Assembly: GCA_947034895.1 (NCBI GenBank)
Contig: OX344765.1
Location: 20,031,001 to 20,095,000 of the forward strand
Direction: 5' to 3'
DNA length: 64,000 nt
Source: Rhytidiadelphus loreus
Taxonomy: Eukaryota; Streptophyta; Bryopsida; Hypnales; Hylocomiaceae
Part shown: positions 39,214 through 52,222 of the stretch, piece after piece
Position numbering within the stretch: position 1 is the stretch's first letter
Layout: each line of letters starts with the position of its first letter
Program-made: the position numbers and the translations under genes
Notes under the pieces: generated by a model
Seen by the model: the letters and a program-made list of their open reading frames with translations, nothing else
Told to the model about the DNA's origin: nothing
Database searches by the model: none

Positions 39214-41056
39214 ATAACATTGAAGATTATTAGCATTGGTAGAAAATTCCCATTAGATTGCTAGCTATAACTTAGCTATTGGCTAGTAGGACTACAATTT
39301 TGATTTCTTTTGAGCTCTTCCATTCTCAAGTACACTCCCTGGTCTTTGACACTAAATGAATTCTTATGCATCACAATCATTCCACAAAGTCAATAAATAA
39401 TATACTGTAACATGTTGTAGAAACATATTTGTAATTTAAAAAATGAAAATTAAGGTTCTTATGGAGTTATAGCATAAGCTTATGAATTAAATAAAAATGC
39501 TTTAATAGTAACTAAAGTCATTACCAACTCTTTGATTTGTGTTCACTATTAGATCCAAGGGAATTTCAAGGGCTCATACCGAATAAGCGACCTACAAGCT
39601 ATCAATCTTCCAAGCTCTTCCCAATTTAGAGGATATTCACCACATGTAGTTGTTGCCTTATAGATTGTTGCTTCCAATAAACACTACCTTGAAAATTTTT
39701 AAGTAGTTCAAATATTATTGCAATGATGGTTCCGTTGATGATAGGTTGTATAACACCATCAACGAGGAATTGTCTTGGAATTCACATATGAAGAAGCGAA
39801 TCACAAATTCCTTTACATCACATCTGGCCTTGAAGATAGATAAAGCAACGTCATTTGGACATGTAGATGTGAATTCTTTGTGTATCAACGTGAGACCAAA
39901 AAAATTCTTTAAAACTCCTTCACAAATGAACTAAGTGTAGGAAGTGCTTTGGGAAAGTCCATCAAATAATCATTTTGTGGATCTTGGAACCCTATATATC
40001 ATTCAATTGTGATGTATTTACTTTTGTTGCATTCTTTAGTTATGTTAATTTAATATTCATTATATAACCATAACCAAAAATCATAGCACAAAAGATCCTA
40101 ACCAGAAATGATTCAACTTTAACTAAAAATCTTTTCACAAGATACCATATATAGACCTTTAAGAAATTATGGAAAACCTAATTTGGTGTGTGAAGTAACT
40201 TTTTCTGAAAATGATTTGGTTCATTTTGAGCCTAGTATTAAAATCAACAATAAGATCCAGTTTTCACACTTTCATATGTTTGCCTTATTTATTCACCCCA
40301 AAGAGAATATGAGTAGTAGGAAAAGGAATGTCTAATTGGATTTTTGAGGCTAAATAAATTATTACAACAATCTAAAAACAAATTTTTATTTATTTTTATT
40401 GTCCTTTCTTTCCCATCTTCACATGAATGGATTCATTGTAAGAAAATCTTAAATCATCTATTAATTGAATTATTCACATTGCTAAAAAATAAACAAAAAA
40501 ATACTCTTTCTTCAACATTCTTGAACCATCCATTCCATATTACTCTTGTTATAAGGCCTTGAAACATTCATTGTCCATCCACTAGATATCCTCTTTTTTT
40601 GAAGTTAAATTTATAGCTACAGTGTTAGTCAAAGTATTTGTTTATGTTGTGGCAAGGAAAAAAAATGTTGCAATAGCATTTGTAACCCTCATATTTTCAC
40701 ACTTTTTATCTCAAAGTCCCTTTTAATTTTATTCAACATCTTTGAATAATTATTTTGTTTGAATTCATTCTACAAACAATGCTTAATGAACTAATAGTTG
40801 ATATTTCATTTCACCAAACAAGATTCAATTTGAATATGTATTTTCTAATTTTTCATTTCTTACTGACTTTATGTAAGGATTGTCTTTCTACAATTTTGGA
40901 TCAAAATTTTAACAATTTTCTATTTTGCAAAGAGTAACTTAATTCATTGAATGTTACTAAATAATTTTATAATCACTTAGAAATTCAAAATTCAAAATAT
41001 GACTTGACATAATTCGCAATAAATGTTCATTTATAATAACTTTTTAAACTTAAATT
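39214..41056. other. AT-rich intergenic DNA
   Basis: Only short AT-driven open frames. No RNA gene or conserved domain recognised. Confidence 0.45.
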
Positions 41057-41059
41057 ATA

Positions 41060-41105
<46 letters not shown>
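41057..41105 (+). repeat. (AAT)n microsatellite
   Basis: About 15 uninterrupted AAT/TAA units within AT-rich DNA. Confidence 0.95.
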
Positions 41106-42693
41106 TTTATTTCCAACTTGCTAGAATATCCCTTCATTGTTTGTTTTTTTACATGAATTTAGAAGTATTACCAATAGTGCAATATAAAATCTATATGTAA
41201 TAAGGGACACATGATTTTATAATATAGAACCCACAAATGCAATATAGAATTTATACGTGACCATTTTCTACACTTTGGAAAAAAAATTGGATATTTTTAA
41301 AATAGAACTTTAAAAAAATTACAACATGAAAACTAGCATTTGAACCATATGACAAAGCAACACAATGTGAATGTGTCATTTGTCAAATAGTAGTGACAAA
41401 GTGTCATAGATTTAGTGTCCCTTGTCAAACAAGAGAATTTGAATCTAAAGCAAAATATTCACAATTTTAAAGTGTCCCTTGTCAAATAAGAGAATCTAAA
41501 TCCAAAGCAACATGTTCACAATTTTAAAGTGTCCCTTGTCAAATAGGAGAATCTGAATTCAAAGCGACAGGTTTACGAGTGTCACTTATTACGTAAATCC
41601 AAAGCATCACATATCAAACAGATCCAAAGTACCATCTACCAAATAGATCCAAAGCCTTTGAACAAGCATCACATGTCAAAGTGTCCATTGTCAATGCATG
41701 AAACACTTCAAAATCCATTGTTTCAATTGTCAACTCCAAAGCAATTATCAAAGTGTCATAGTATGTTTGGCTAGTACTATTCCAAAGCAATTATTGTCCA
41801 CTTTACAGTTGGTGTTGTACTCTTTCAATCTATATCAATTGATGAAATGATAACAATTGATAATTCAAATTGGATGTCCATTCAAGTATTGTTATTGCTA
41901 TCCTTTTAGGTTGTAAGAAGGAGGTGCATACTAACCTTTCTCAAAGACTTGTCCAAAAGAGACATAATAAAAAAGTGGTGTATTTTTGGGCTAATGGTAT
42001 TGCTACATTCCAAGGTTGCAAGTGGAGTAAATGTACAACTTAAGAACAACTTGTTTCCTATTAGATGGATATTCATTGCATGACATATTGCACAAACTTG
42101 ACAATTTGAGGCACTTTTAAACTTGCATATTGTTTACTAGTTGGAGACTTTGTGTTAATCACTTTGCTTTTATATTGTTGTGTCTCCTAAGAGACATTTG
42201 GAACTCATTAAACTTGTAGGGATCATCAAAATGGAAGGGTTTAAATTTTTGAAAAACATCACCTCAAGGTGGATCTTTGTCTTTGAGTTAGTCAAGCACA
42301 TATTAGGCAAATACAATACACTAGTGTCAAAATGCATGACAATCCATTAAAGGAAATTCATACTCATAACAACTTGGCTCTTCTTTATGATTGTAACCAA
42401 TTGGCTTGCTTTACCTTATATCATCTCTTTACTAGAGTCTGTTCAAATTTTAGCAAATTTATTCAACTAAAATTGGCGTTTACAGTATTTTAACTACATG
42501 GCAACTAGATTATATATCATGCAAAGCTTCATGAATTTTATGTGGACTTATTCTCCTATATGGATATTAACTCTTCACTGAAATTGTAGATGACCATACA
42601 TTGAAGCCATTAGCATTTTGTATAAATGGGCATACATACCCTTGCTCATGTTGTGAATTAGGTGACGAGCGCCGAAGAGAGAGTGTCAAGCTT
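41106..42693. other. AT-rich intergenic DNA with a 57-bp tandem repeat
   Basis: Three copies of a unit beginning AGTGTCCCTTGTCAAA start at 41414, 41471 and 41528 (57-bp step), followed by looser repeats of TCCAAAGCA to about 41770. Otherwise nothing recognisable. Confidence 0.6.
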
Positions 42694-43249
42694 GGGGGGT
42701 GCACTTAGTTCTACTATAGCAAACCACGTGCGAACAAGTGGTTTCTAATAAACTATAATTTCAACCTAAAATTTTGAACATTGTTTAATAATGACTATAG
42801 CTTTCTATTGCCAAAATTTCCAACTCAAATAAAATATGAAATGATTTCTAGAAGAGGTTGAAAATGAACTAAAATGACATGTTTTTCAACTCAAATAATT
42901 ATAGAGGACACATTTAGATGACCATTGAATCAATATTCAACTCAAAATGAGCTTTCAATCATGAGTTATTTTTAGGAATTTTTTGTTCATTTTTTAGACA
43001 ATTTTTTCTTATATAATATAGGGGTGTGAAAGTTATTTTTCAGTTCTATAGTGTATCTTTTTACTTCAAAAATTTGTAACTAATTATTATTAACAAATAA
43101 AAATATCAATAATTCAAAACATAAACTTTCAAAGTAGGAAAATCTATTCATATTTTTTTAATTTTGTTTTATTTAAAATTCAAAAAGTATATAGGGGTCC
43201 AAAGTTTTGTTCGCACGTGGTTTCTAATGGACACTCTAAATGACCCCCC
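42694..43249. mobile_element. 556-bp terminal inverted repeat element with ~45-bp tips
   Basis: The left tip runs GGGGGGTGCACTTAG then, after a short gap, AAACCACGTGCGAACAA. The complement of the right tip runs GGGGGGTCATTTAG then AAACCACGTGCGAACAA. The inner 17 bp are identical and the outer part is imperfect. No coding capacity. No clear target duplication was found, so the superfamily is open. Confidence 0.65.
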
Positions 43250-44887
43250 TGAGGTGTCAAGTGATGCCTTCTCTTCATACATTGCCCCCAAGTGAAGGGA
43301 CAATGTTCAAATGCAGGTGAAGTGCTTATTAGAGAGTTGATAAGGCAACTTTGTAATCACAAGCTTATGGATTTTTAGGGGTCCTATTTCCTCAATTTGA
43401 TTTCAACCAAATATAAAAGAGCTTTGACTTCACCTACATGCCATCAAGTGGTAATATTGTGGAGTGAGATTGGTTACATTAGGAAAGGCAAGGAGGACAA
43501 CATACATTGATTTGGTGAGATTTTAGCGACTCACTTGCTTGATAACCAGATATCTTTGTTTCATACTTACATTGAAAGTCACACGTACAAAAATGCTTGG
43601 AAGGGCATTGTTGATACGAATCTATAGATGATTTTGTAGTCTAAGTTGGGATATAATGCACTTCTTCTAAACTACTTGAGTAAGTGGATGAAGTTGGTTG
43701 CGGAGTGGTTGTTGTTTTTAGTTTTACAAAACACAAGTTGACATTCTCAACACTCATTTTTATCAAAAGTGAGGAATAGATTGGAAGGGTACCGAAACAC
43801 ATGCATTTGCATGTTCTCCCAAGAATCTTAAACTTGAATTTAAGATGTTTTTATATCAAGAGCTTATAATGATTCAATGCTAAGATTTGAGTGGGGATTC
43901 ACAAATGAACTTTCTTAGTTCAATGATAATGACAAGTCTTGACCTTGTAAATTTTGCTAGAATAAATTTACTAATAAATTTGCTTGATTGGGGTGGGTGG
44001 CACTTAGAGCTACAAGTGGTGCACGGCTTCGTTGTCAGGATTTGAATTTTCCTTTGACTAATATTTGTTTAATTGTTGATTGTGTAGATGCTACTAGTTT
44101 GAAATTGTTTGTTTTTTGTGATGTTCATTTGTTCTTGAATTGTCTCTCAAGTGTGTTGTTGTGCATGGTATGTGTGTATACATGAGTCTAGACTCGATCA
44201 AAAGTAGATGAGTTGGATTGCATCATGTGCTGGATATCATATGTCATGTGCATTGTCAATTATTTGAACAACCTTTATTTATGTGTGGTGCTTCAGTTAA
44301 ACCGTAGAACCGTGGTCAACTTTGCTTAAATTTTGCTATTCTTTAATTTGATTGTTAAATTCTGTTGATTAAGTGTTGTGCTATTCTTTTGATTCAAAAG
44401 TTAGTTATGTGAGTTGAAACCACTCCATTAAATTAGCTCCAAGAGTTGTATTTGTAAACATTTCAAAGTTACTATGCCAATGTAACTATCCCAAAAAAAT
44501 CACTTTTCATTCATGGGCATTTATTGCTAATTAAAACTATTTTTGATAATTTACAAATAAATTGGTCTTACTTGCACCATTTGTTGTACCAACATTATTA
44601 ATAAGCTTGTGTAGCCAATACCACAATGTATTAAAAAAATTGGTTGGTAAATACCAATAAGAAAACCGCATAGGGTTGTGCTAATGTAAGTTGTATGTTA
44701 AATGTTTATGTTAAGTGTTGGGTTCTTTCAATCCTATACAAATCCAAACTTGTAACTCTACATCAAACACCTCTCGTAAGATGTTTGCCATATAATTGTG
44801 AATTGTTACAATTCTTAATTATACTTGGCATTGTTACACATACAAAATTAAAAAGGAAAGAGCTACTTGTTTATTGCACAGTTAGAT
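43250..44887. other. AT-rich intergenic DNA
   Basis: No recognisable gene or RNA. Short open frames such as 43988-44185 lack family resemblance. Confidence 0.45.
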
Positions 44888-45525
44888 ATCAACCTTCAAG
44901 GACACCATAAAATTACAACCTCATATACAAATTCACAATGCTCCCTCAAACTAATGCCTAAACCTATACATTTAGTGACCTAAGTCATCAAGAGAGAGAA
45001 ACCCTTCCGACAAAAGGTGAGTTCTAATGAAGGCAAGAGGGAGGGAGGCAGTGGCCTCCAAGGATAGAATTGAAATAGCATATAGAGTATATCAACCTTC
45101 ATGCACACCATAAAATGACGCCCTTGTGTGTAATTTCACATTCTTCCCTCATATTGATATCCAAACCTATACATTGACCCCCATATCATCAAGAAAGAAA
45201 AATCCTTCCAACAAAAGGCCAATTCTAGTGAAGGCAAGAGGGAGGGAGGTAGTGGCCTCCAAGGGTTCAAAGAGAATTCAAATGGCATGTAGAGTATATC
45301 AACCTTCAAGCATACCACAAAATGACGCCCTCATATATAATTTCACGTTGTTCCCTCAAACTGATATTGAAACCTATACATTGAGTGACCCATATCATTA
45401 AAAGAGAAAAAACCTTCCAGCAAAAGGTTGGTTCCAATGTAGGCAAGAAGGAGGGAGGCAGTAGCTTCCAAGGGTTCAAAGAGAATTGAAATGGCATTTA
45501 GAGTATACCAACCTTCAAGCACAAC

Positions 45526-45823
45526 GTTAAGACCAGAGGAGGTGTATTTTGACTCATTTTGAGCTCAATTATTTACAAAATCAGAAGCCCTAAAGTGCCT
45601 ACCAATTTTTTTTGGAGGATACGCAAGCTTTGCTAATTTTGACACACATCAAATACTTACATATGGTATTTTTAAGCCATATGTTTCCAAACAATATATA
45701 ATTTTGAATATTTGATCTAATAATAGCACAATACAAAGCAAAAAAACGACGTTGGATACATAGGAAACTTTATACGATATATTATATAGTATAAATTGTT
45801 GAATACATACCTCTAGTCTTAAC
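45526..45823. mobile_element. 298-bp terminal inverted repeat element inserted in the tandem array
   Basis: The left tip GTTAAGACCAGAGGAGGTGT and the complement of the right tip, GTTAAGACTAGAGGTATGT, match over about 20 bp. It interrupts a ~205-bp repeat unit right after ACAAC. No coding capacity. Confidence 0.55.
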
Positions 45824-45920
45824 ACCAGAGAGCGGACAAGGGTGTGTAGATTTTGCAGATTAGCTCATCCTATGGGCTTGCTATTCTGTAGAATCTACAA
45901 ACCCCTATCCACTCTCTAGT
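45824..45920. mobile_element. 97-bp near-perfect hairpin element
   Basis: The left arm ACCAGAGAGCGGACAAGGGT-GTGTAGATTTTGCAGA and the complement of the right arm, ACTAGAGAGTGGATAGGGGT-TTGTAGATTCTACAGA, pair over about 36 bp. It directly abuts the preceding element, so the two may be parts of one composite insertion. Confidence 0.55.
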
Positions 45921-47299
45921 ACATATAATGATGCCTTCATGCGTAATTTCACAATGTTCCTCAAATTGATGCCCAAACCATGACCCATATCATCAAGAGA
46001 GAAAAATCCTTCTAGTGAAAGGCCGGTTCCAATGTAGGCAAGAAGGAGGAAGGCAACATCCTCCAAGGGTTAGGAGAGAATTGAAAATGACATGTAGAGT
46101 GTATCAACCTTAAGGCACATGCCACAAAATGATGCTCTCGTGCATCATTTCAAGATGCTCCCTAGCTCAAACTAATGCACAAACCTATAAATTGATCCCA
46201 TGTCATTAAACTGATGCTCCAACCTATACATTGACCCATATCATCAAGAAAGAGTTGAAAACCCGTTCAACGAAAGGTTGGTTCTAGTGTAGGCAAGAAA
46301 GAAGGAGGCAATGGCTTCTAAAGGTTCAGAGTGAAGGCAAGAGGGAAGGAGGGAGGCATCGGCCTCCAAAGGTTAAGAGAGAATTGAAACCAGGCATGAA
46401 GAGTATAATTATCAACCTTCAAGCACACCACAAAACGACACCCTCATGCGCAATTTTACGTTGTTCCTTCAAACTGATACTCAAACCTATACACATTGAC
46501 CCTACATCATTAAGAGAGAAAAAACCTTCCGGCAAAAGCTTGTCATTCCAATGAAGGCAAGAGGGAGGGATAGAGGCAACGACCTCCAAAGGTTAGGAGA
46601 GAATTGAAACGAGGCATGAAGAATATATAATCATCAATCTTTAAACACACCACAAAAACGACACCTTTATGCACAATTTCACGTTGCTCCCTCAAACTGA
46701 TGCGCAAACCTTTAGACCTTGACCCCATATATACCATCAAGGAAGAGAGGAACCCTTCCGGTGAAAAGCTAATTCCAATATGCGCAAGAAGGAGGGAGGC
46801 AAACAACCTCCAAAGGTTCAATCAAAGAGAATTGAAATGGCATGCAAAATCTATCAACCTTCAAGCACACTGTAAAATGACGCCCCAAAATTGCGTGATT
46901 TCACATTCGTGCGTGATTTCACATAGCTCCCTCAAATTGATGCCTAGAGCTTTATACCTTGACCCCATATATACCATTAAGAAAGAGAGAAACCCTTCTA
47001 GTAAAAAGCTAGTTCCAGTGTGCGCAAGAAGGAGGGAGGCAAGTGGCCTCCAAGGGTTCAATTAGAGAGAATTGAAATGGCATGCAGAATACATCAACCT
47101 TCACACACACCGTAAAACCGACACCCTCGAATTGCGTCATTCCACATTTGCTCCCCTCAAACTTGATGCCCAAACCTACACACATGAACCTCATAATTTT
47201 CATGAAGAGAGAAACACCCTTCCGGTGAGAAGGAGGGAGGCAGGCAAAAGGGAAGCAAGTGACAGAAACAACCTCCAAGGGTGAGGACAGAAAGAGAAA

Positions 47300-47960
47300 A
47301 TTCCCAGCAATGAATGGCCCCCTTGATGAGACTATTTGCCTACCCACACCAAATAACTATGGAAAAAGCAGACCGATGTGACCACCTGATAGTGCTGAAC
47401 CACGACGTCCCCTGCGAACTTAACTTAACTTACAAGTGAATTATTTGAGGGACTGAGGGGAGGCCTCCCTGCCTGTCACAACTGAAGCAGAGCAGACGTG
47501 AAGGGAAGGGAAGGAAAAACATGGGGCGAATGAGGTGGCAGATCACGGGAGGGAGGGACTCGGACTGGATGGATGGATGTAGACAGCGCAGGTACAGGCA
47601 GACAGACGGACAGACTCTGTCGACTGACGAATTTCGTCATTAAAGCCAGGCACTACTGCCGCGCTCCAGTCCTGACACTGGCGCCATGGAAAAGACCCCC
47701 CTCGGAGGGGAGAGCCAGGGGTACGAACGACGGGGGGGGTGGGACCCGCCCTGGAGTTGGCAGAGCAGTATTGGGGGGTTCTCTCATTGGCCCGTTTCGA
47801 ACGTGCCTGGTTTTTTGGAAAGATATTTTCATCCATGCGCGTGAACGAACACGATTGATGCAAAAATTGATGATAGGAACTGTTAGCGAAGTAGTGAGCC
47901 ACTGAACTCCGTCCACTGCAGCCAGCTAGCCGCTCAAGACAGAGACTTATTTCATTCATC
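47300..47960. other. GC-rich island in an AT-rich region, no gene assigned
   Basis: Locally much higher GC than its surroundings, with a G-run (GGGGGGGG near 47731) and several CG dinucleotides. Overlapping open frames on both strands (47573-47905 +, 47543-47977 -) look compositional and not conserved. Possible promoter-like island or fragment of a mobile element. Confidence 0.35.
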
Positions 47961-48420
47961 CGACTGTCTCTGTTCATTCATCCAGAAAAAGGACGTTCAG
48001 TTGATTGGACAAGTGTCAGTGGGCATGCTGTTTTCATCCTTGTGCGTGAATGAATATGAGACTTATTCATTCGTCCAACTGTCTCTGTTCATTCGTCCAG
48101 AAAAGGACACTGATTTTACAAGCGGGAGCTATCGGGGTTCATCCTTGCGAGTGAATGAACATGCGAAATTGGCGGGTAGACAGAGAGAGACTTATTCATT
48201 CATCCAACCGTTTGTTCATTTATCCAGAAAGGGACGTTGATTTTACAAGTTGGGAGCACGATGTTTTCACCCATGCACGTGAATGAACATGCAAATTTGA
48301 TAGACAGAGAGAGACTTATTCATTCATCCAACCGTTTGTTCATTCATCCAGAGAAGAGCAGTGTGAAGACCTTCAGTTCGTGCAAGATTTTAGAGCAATT
48401 CAGGGGGGCAGGTTTTTAAT
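47935..48420 (+). repeat. tandem array of a ~120-bp unit, about four copies
   Basis: The phrase TTCATTCATCCAGAAAAGGAC recurs with TCCAG at about 47981, 48096, 48223 and 48347, together with TTCATCCATGCACGTGAATG and GACAGAGAGAGACTTATTC. A weaker, decayed unit continues to about 48540. Confidence 0.75.
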
Positions 48421-48675
48421 TAATTTCACATTTGGGGCAAAGTACTCTTCACAGGAGTGAGCATGCTATCTTCATCCATGTTCATGAATGAAACATGCAA
48501 ATTATTCACAGAAACTTTAGTCATTCATCCAAAGATTTGCTAATCCACTCCCCCAGAGCAATGTATAGCATCCAAAGATTTTGATTCAATTTAGCAATCC
48601 CATCCACTAAGGAAAAGAGAGAAGGTAATCGTTCAATTTAAATTTTGAGTTGTTTATGATTGAATATTTCATCCA

Positions 48676-49609
48676 TTAACCCCTAAAGGACCATTGTCCC
48701 CTCGGGGGACAAAATGGATTTCGGGCAAGTTCCTATGATCTCAATTTTCAGTGAATTTTTTTGAAACTTTCTCATAAGATAGGAAAACTTATGAGCTTCG
48801 TGGGAATATAAATTTTATTTCAATTGGTGCCCGGGAGCAAAATTTATGGCATCTTAAACATAATTTTCACGTCACCGGGCAGAAAAATAAATCTACAAAA
48901 ATTTGAAATTAATTTTATAATTTTTTTCTTCTTAAAGATCATACTTTTTTCTACATGTGAAGCTTTGATTCACTCCATTTGGATTAGTAATGTGAAAGTT
49001 ATGAACAATCTTGTTTTTCGGGCAATTTGAGCATCTTCTTGAAAAAATAACCTATAGGATTCAATTCTGAATGCAATTTTCACAATTTTTCAGCAAAAAT
49101 TGTTTGACAAGGTTAAGTTTTCTATTTAGAACAATCTCACCGTTGAGATTACTGTGTTTCAATCCCATTTTAGAGCTATTAACGATTTAGTTTTTCTTTC
49201 AATCTTGGAACTACTTCTATTGAACAATTTTTTAAAGAATGAAAATCAATCGTGTTTTGTTTTTTAATTTTTTTTCTAGACTTTCAACTCAATTCTTCAA
49301 CACAAAAAATTTTTAATTCAAGGTCCATGGTGTAAATTTTTTTCCCAAATGACATTCAAAGTCATCTGAAATTGCAGGCTAGTGTTCAAAAAAACTTTCT
49401 TTTTTCAACTTTGAATGCTAATATCTTCCAATCTGTACGGTCAAACTCCATGAAATTTTTACCACATGATACTAGACTAGTAAAGTACAAGATCCTACGG
49501 TAAGATTCTAAAAAAAGTATTTTTTTTCGTTTTTTTGGATGAATGCAGCAAAAATGGCAGTTTTGAGTAGTTTTTGACAGAAGAACGGCCCTGGTCCTTT
49601 AGGGGTTAA
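48676..49609 (+). mobile_element. 0.93-kb TTAA-flanked element, subfamily D, copy 2
   Basis: The 934-bp element has an 18-bp perfect inverted tip: it starts TTAACCCCTAAAGGACCA and ends TGGTCCTTTAGGGGTTAA. The interior matches the copy at 38295-39213 in several blocks, for example AAAATGGCAGTTTTGAGTAG against AAATGGCAGTTTTGGAGTGG. No transposase frame is present, so it is non-autonomous. Confidence 0.75.
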
Positions 49610-52222
49610 GAAAAGGAGAAGGTCATCATTGTTCAAATTTGATACCCAAAAGTAGCATGTTATATAGTGCAACATATAATAATTTTTAATCTAACTAAAA
49701 AATTAATTCTAGCATGAAAAATCAAAGGCACACTTGTTAAGATTTTAGTTTCTTGATGTTAGGTGAATAGTTAATATTACATATTTCAATTACATGATTC
49801 TCAATATTTTGTAGTATGTCTCTTTAGAATGAAAGCATGGAACACCTATTAATTTTGTTGCATTTGGGAGGTAGTACTCACAATATTATGAACTTTCAAA
49901 AAAATTATTTATAAATTAAAACAAATTATAGATAATTAGTAGAATACTACAAATAATTCATTGTATTTGCACAAATTGAGGTCTAAAAAAATTTATACCA
50001 AAATTTATGCTCAAAGAAAGCTAATGGAGAATTTAAAGAAATTAGGTGATTCAATTTTTAAATTGTTAGAAAATAGTGAAAATATTAAAATAAAATAAAA
50101 TATATGGTAGAGTATAAATCCTTTTAATTACTTGACAAAGATGAGATTGCACCTAAAAATTTATAGAAAAGTGTTTTGGAATGTCTAGGAAACAAGCCTT
50201 TTTGCACCCATATTAAAGATGAGGAATAAACACTACATTAGTTAAATTGAGACTTTTGCATGAATTTGGGAATTTAGGGACTTTAAGGTGACTTATCCTA
50301 AACAACTTATGTATCATACATTTAACAATTTTTTGAAAAGTTCCACATTAACAAATGTATTGTTTATTTCTTTTCAAAATTCCCTCTACAAATATGTGCA
50401 CCCCTAGTGGAGGAACATAAATGTAAATTTCCAAGTGAGAATCATTGTACTCGATACTTTATAGTATTGAAAACTCTTAAACCTCAAGTGTGATAAATTA
50501 AAGAATTAAAGTAATAAATTGTAAATTTTTTAAAGAATTACACAAAAACGAATTTCAAGTGTAATGAGAAGAAAAACTAAATTTTTCCAAGTTGTACAAA
50601 TGTTTTGTACTTTCAACCTTTAATATCGTAGGTTTATTCCTTTATTGAATTTCATAATTGTATCTTAGAGTTGGTAAAAGAATAATAGTATTGTAAAGAA
50701 ATTAATTGTGTATCAAATCCAACATCTTAATAATTTTTATTGAACAAAAAATATATTATAAAGAATTATTATAAATGAAACAAATTTGTGACTATAATTC
50801 AATTGCAATAATGACACAAAACTGCAAAACTGCAAAGTTAACAAATTTCAAATTTTTTATTTCCAAAATCTCAAAATCTAAAGATTTTCAAAATGAAAAA
50901 ATTATATAAGATCCAATATAGCTAGAAGTATTCAAAGTTGTAGTTCAAAATTTTCTCAATACAACGTAAATAAATAAATAAATAATGTAACTTACTTCAA
51001 TAAAAAAAATTCTAAATACTGCTAGATAATTTTTATTATTGATATTTCTCTAAACTCTATCATATTATTTCTATGAAATTTTGTTTGATGAATTTTATAG
51101 GCCTTCAATATTGATCAAATTGTTTTGTTAAATTATGGACTATATTTTTAAAGCTTTAAATTTAGATAAAGACAATTGTAAGGCTGGACCAATTATTCCC
51201 TCTCGGTTGAATGGTTTTTTATCATTTCATTTATACATGCTATGACTAGTAGGATTCCAATATTTATTCAATTATAGTCATCTTATTTCGTAAGTGCCTA
51301 TATCTATTGCTAAAGGTCACACAACATTTTATATTTTAAAATTTTTAATAATTTTTAAATATTAAAATTTATCAAAAAATACTTTTATTAAATTTCATTT
51401 ATAAAATTGTGTGTTATTTAGTAGTCTTTGAAGTTTGAAGCTGTTTTGGATGCAATTTTTAAATAAAAATTCTATTTCTATCATAATAGAATTGATATTA
51501 ATTTCAAACTATCTCCAAGTTTATTTTATTTTTGGAATTTACATCCAAAAGAGAGGAATTTTTACAATATATTTTCATACAAATTTTTTGATTGAAAATT
51601 GAGATTTTAGTTTATAAACAATCTTTCTTATGCAATTTTCTCATTGATATTGGAATAGTTCATTAAAAAAAACTTAGACTCCTTTAGAAATACAAGAACT
51701 TGCAACGTCAAAAATCTTTCTAAAGAATTCCTAAATCCATGTGCAAATCTTTGGAAACAGTGTTTTTAAAAGTGATGGAAATTGTTTTTCAATTTGATTC
51801 TACAATGACATGACACTTCAATTGTTCTACAATTATATTTGAAGTTGGGATCTTAAAATAATCATTTTTGAATTTGAAGTCCAATATTTCAAAATTTAAC
51901 TCTAAATTTTCCATTTCTAATGTCAAAATTGTCTATTAATGCATATAAGTTTTTTTGGAGATCCAAAAAATTAGTTTTAAAAATCAATACATGCAATGTT
52001 ATTGGCATAAATATATTTTTAATTTAAATCATAATATTTAATATTTATTATTGTTATATATTTTGGTATAGTTTGTTTAGCCTATTGTTCAATTTATTGT
52101 TGACTCTATAAAAAATTACAAGATGATAGTCATGACACATGTATAAGGGATTTGAATTTTGGTTGTCCAAATGAATGTTCAAATTTAGGTTTCTTGTGAC
52201 TATTTCAAGTGAGTTTTGGAGC
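49610..52222. other. very AT-rich intergenic DNA, nothing recognised
   Basis: Dominated by A/T runs. No open frame of note, no RNA gene and no clear repeat unit. Confidence 0.5.

Larger units (their letters stand above)
44888..47290 (+). repeat. tandem array of a ~205-bp unit, about ten copies, interrupted
   Basis: Units start with ATCAACCTTCAAGCACACC or a close variant at about 44888, 45089, 45295, 45507, 46106, 46410, 46634, 46851 and 47091, with a headless unit from about 45921. Other shared phrases are CTCCCTCAAACTGATGCCCA, CATATCATCAAGAGAG, GGCAAGAGGGAGGGAGGC and CCTCCAAGGGTTC. Copies are diverged by indels. Two inverted-repeat elements sit inside one unit (45526-45920). Confidence 0.8.

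Noticed and set aside
47543..47977. 144-codon minus-strand frame in the GC island
   Set aside because: Overlapped by an equally long frame on the other strand, has no recognisable motif, and is explained by high GC content.
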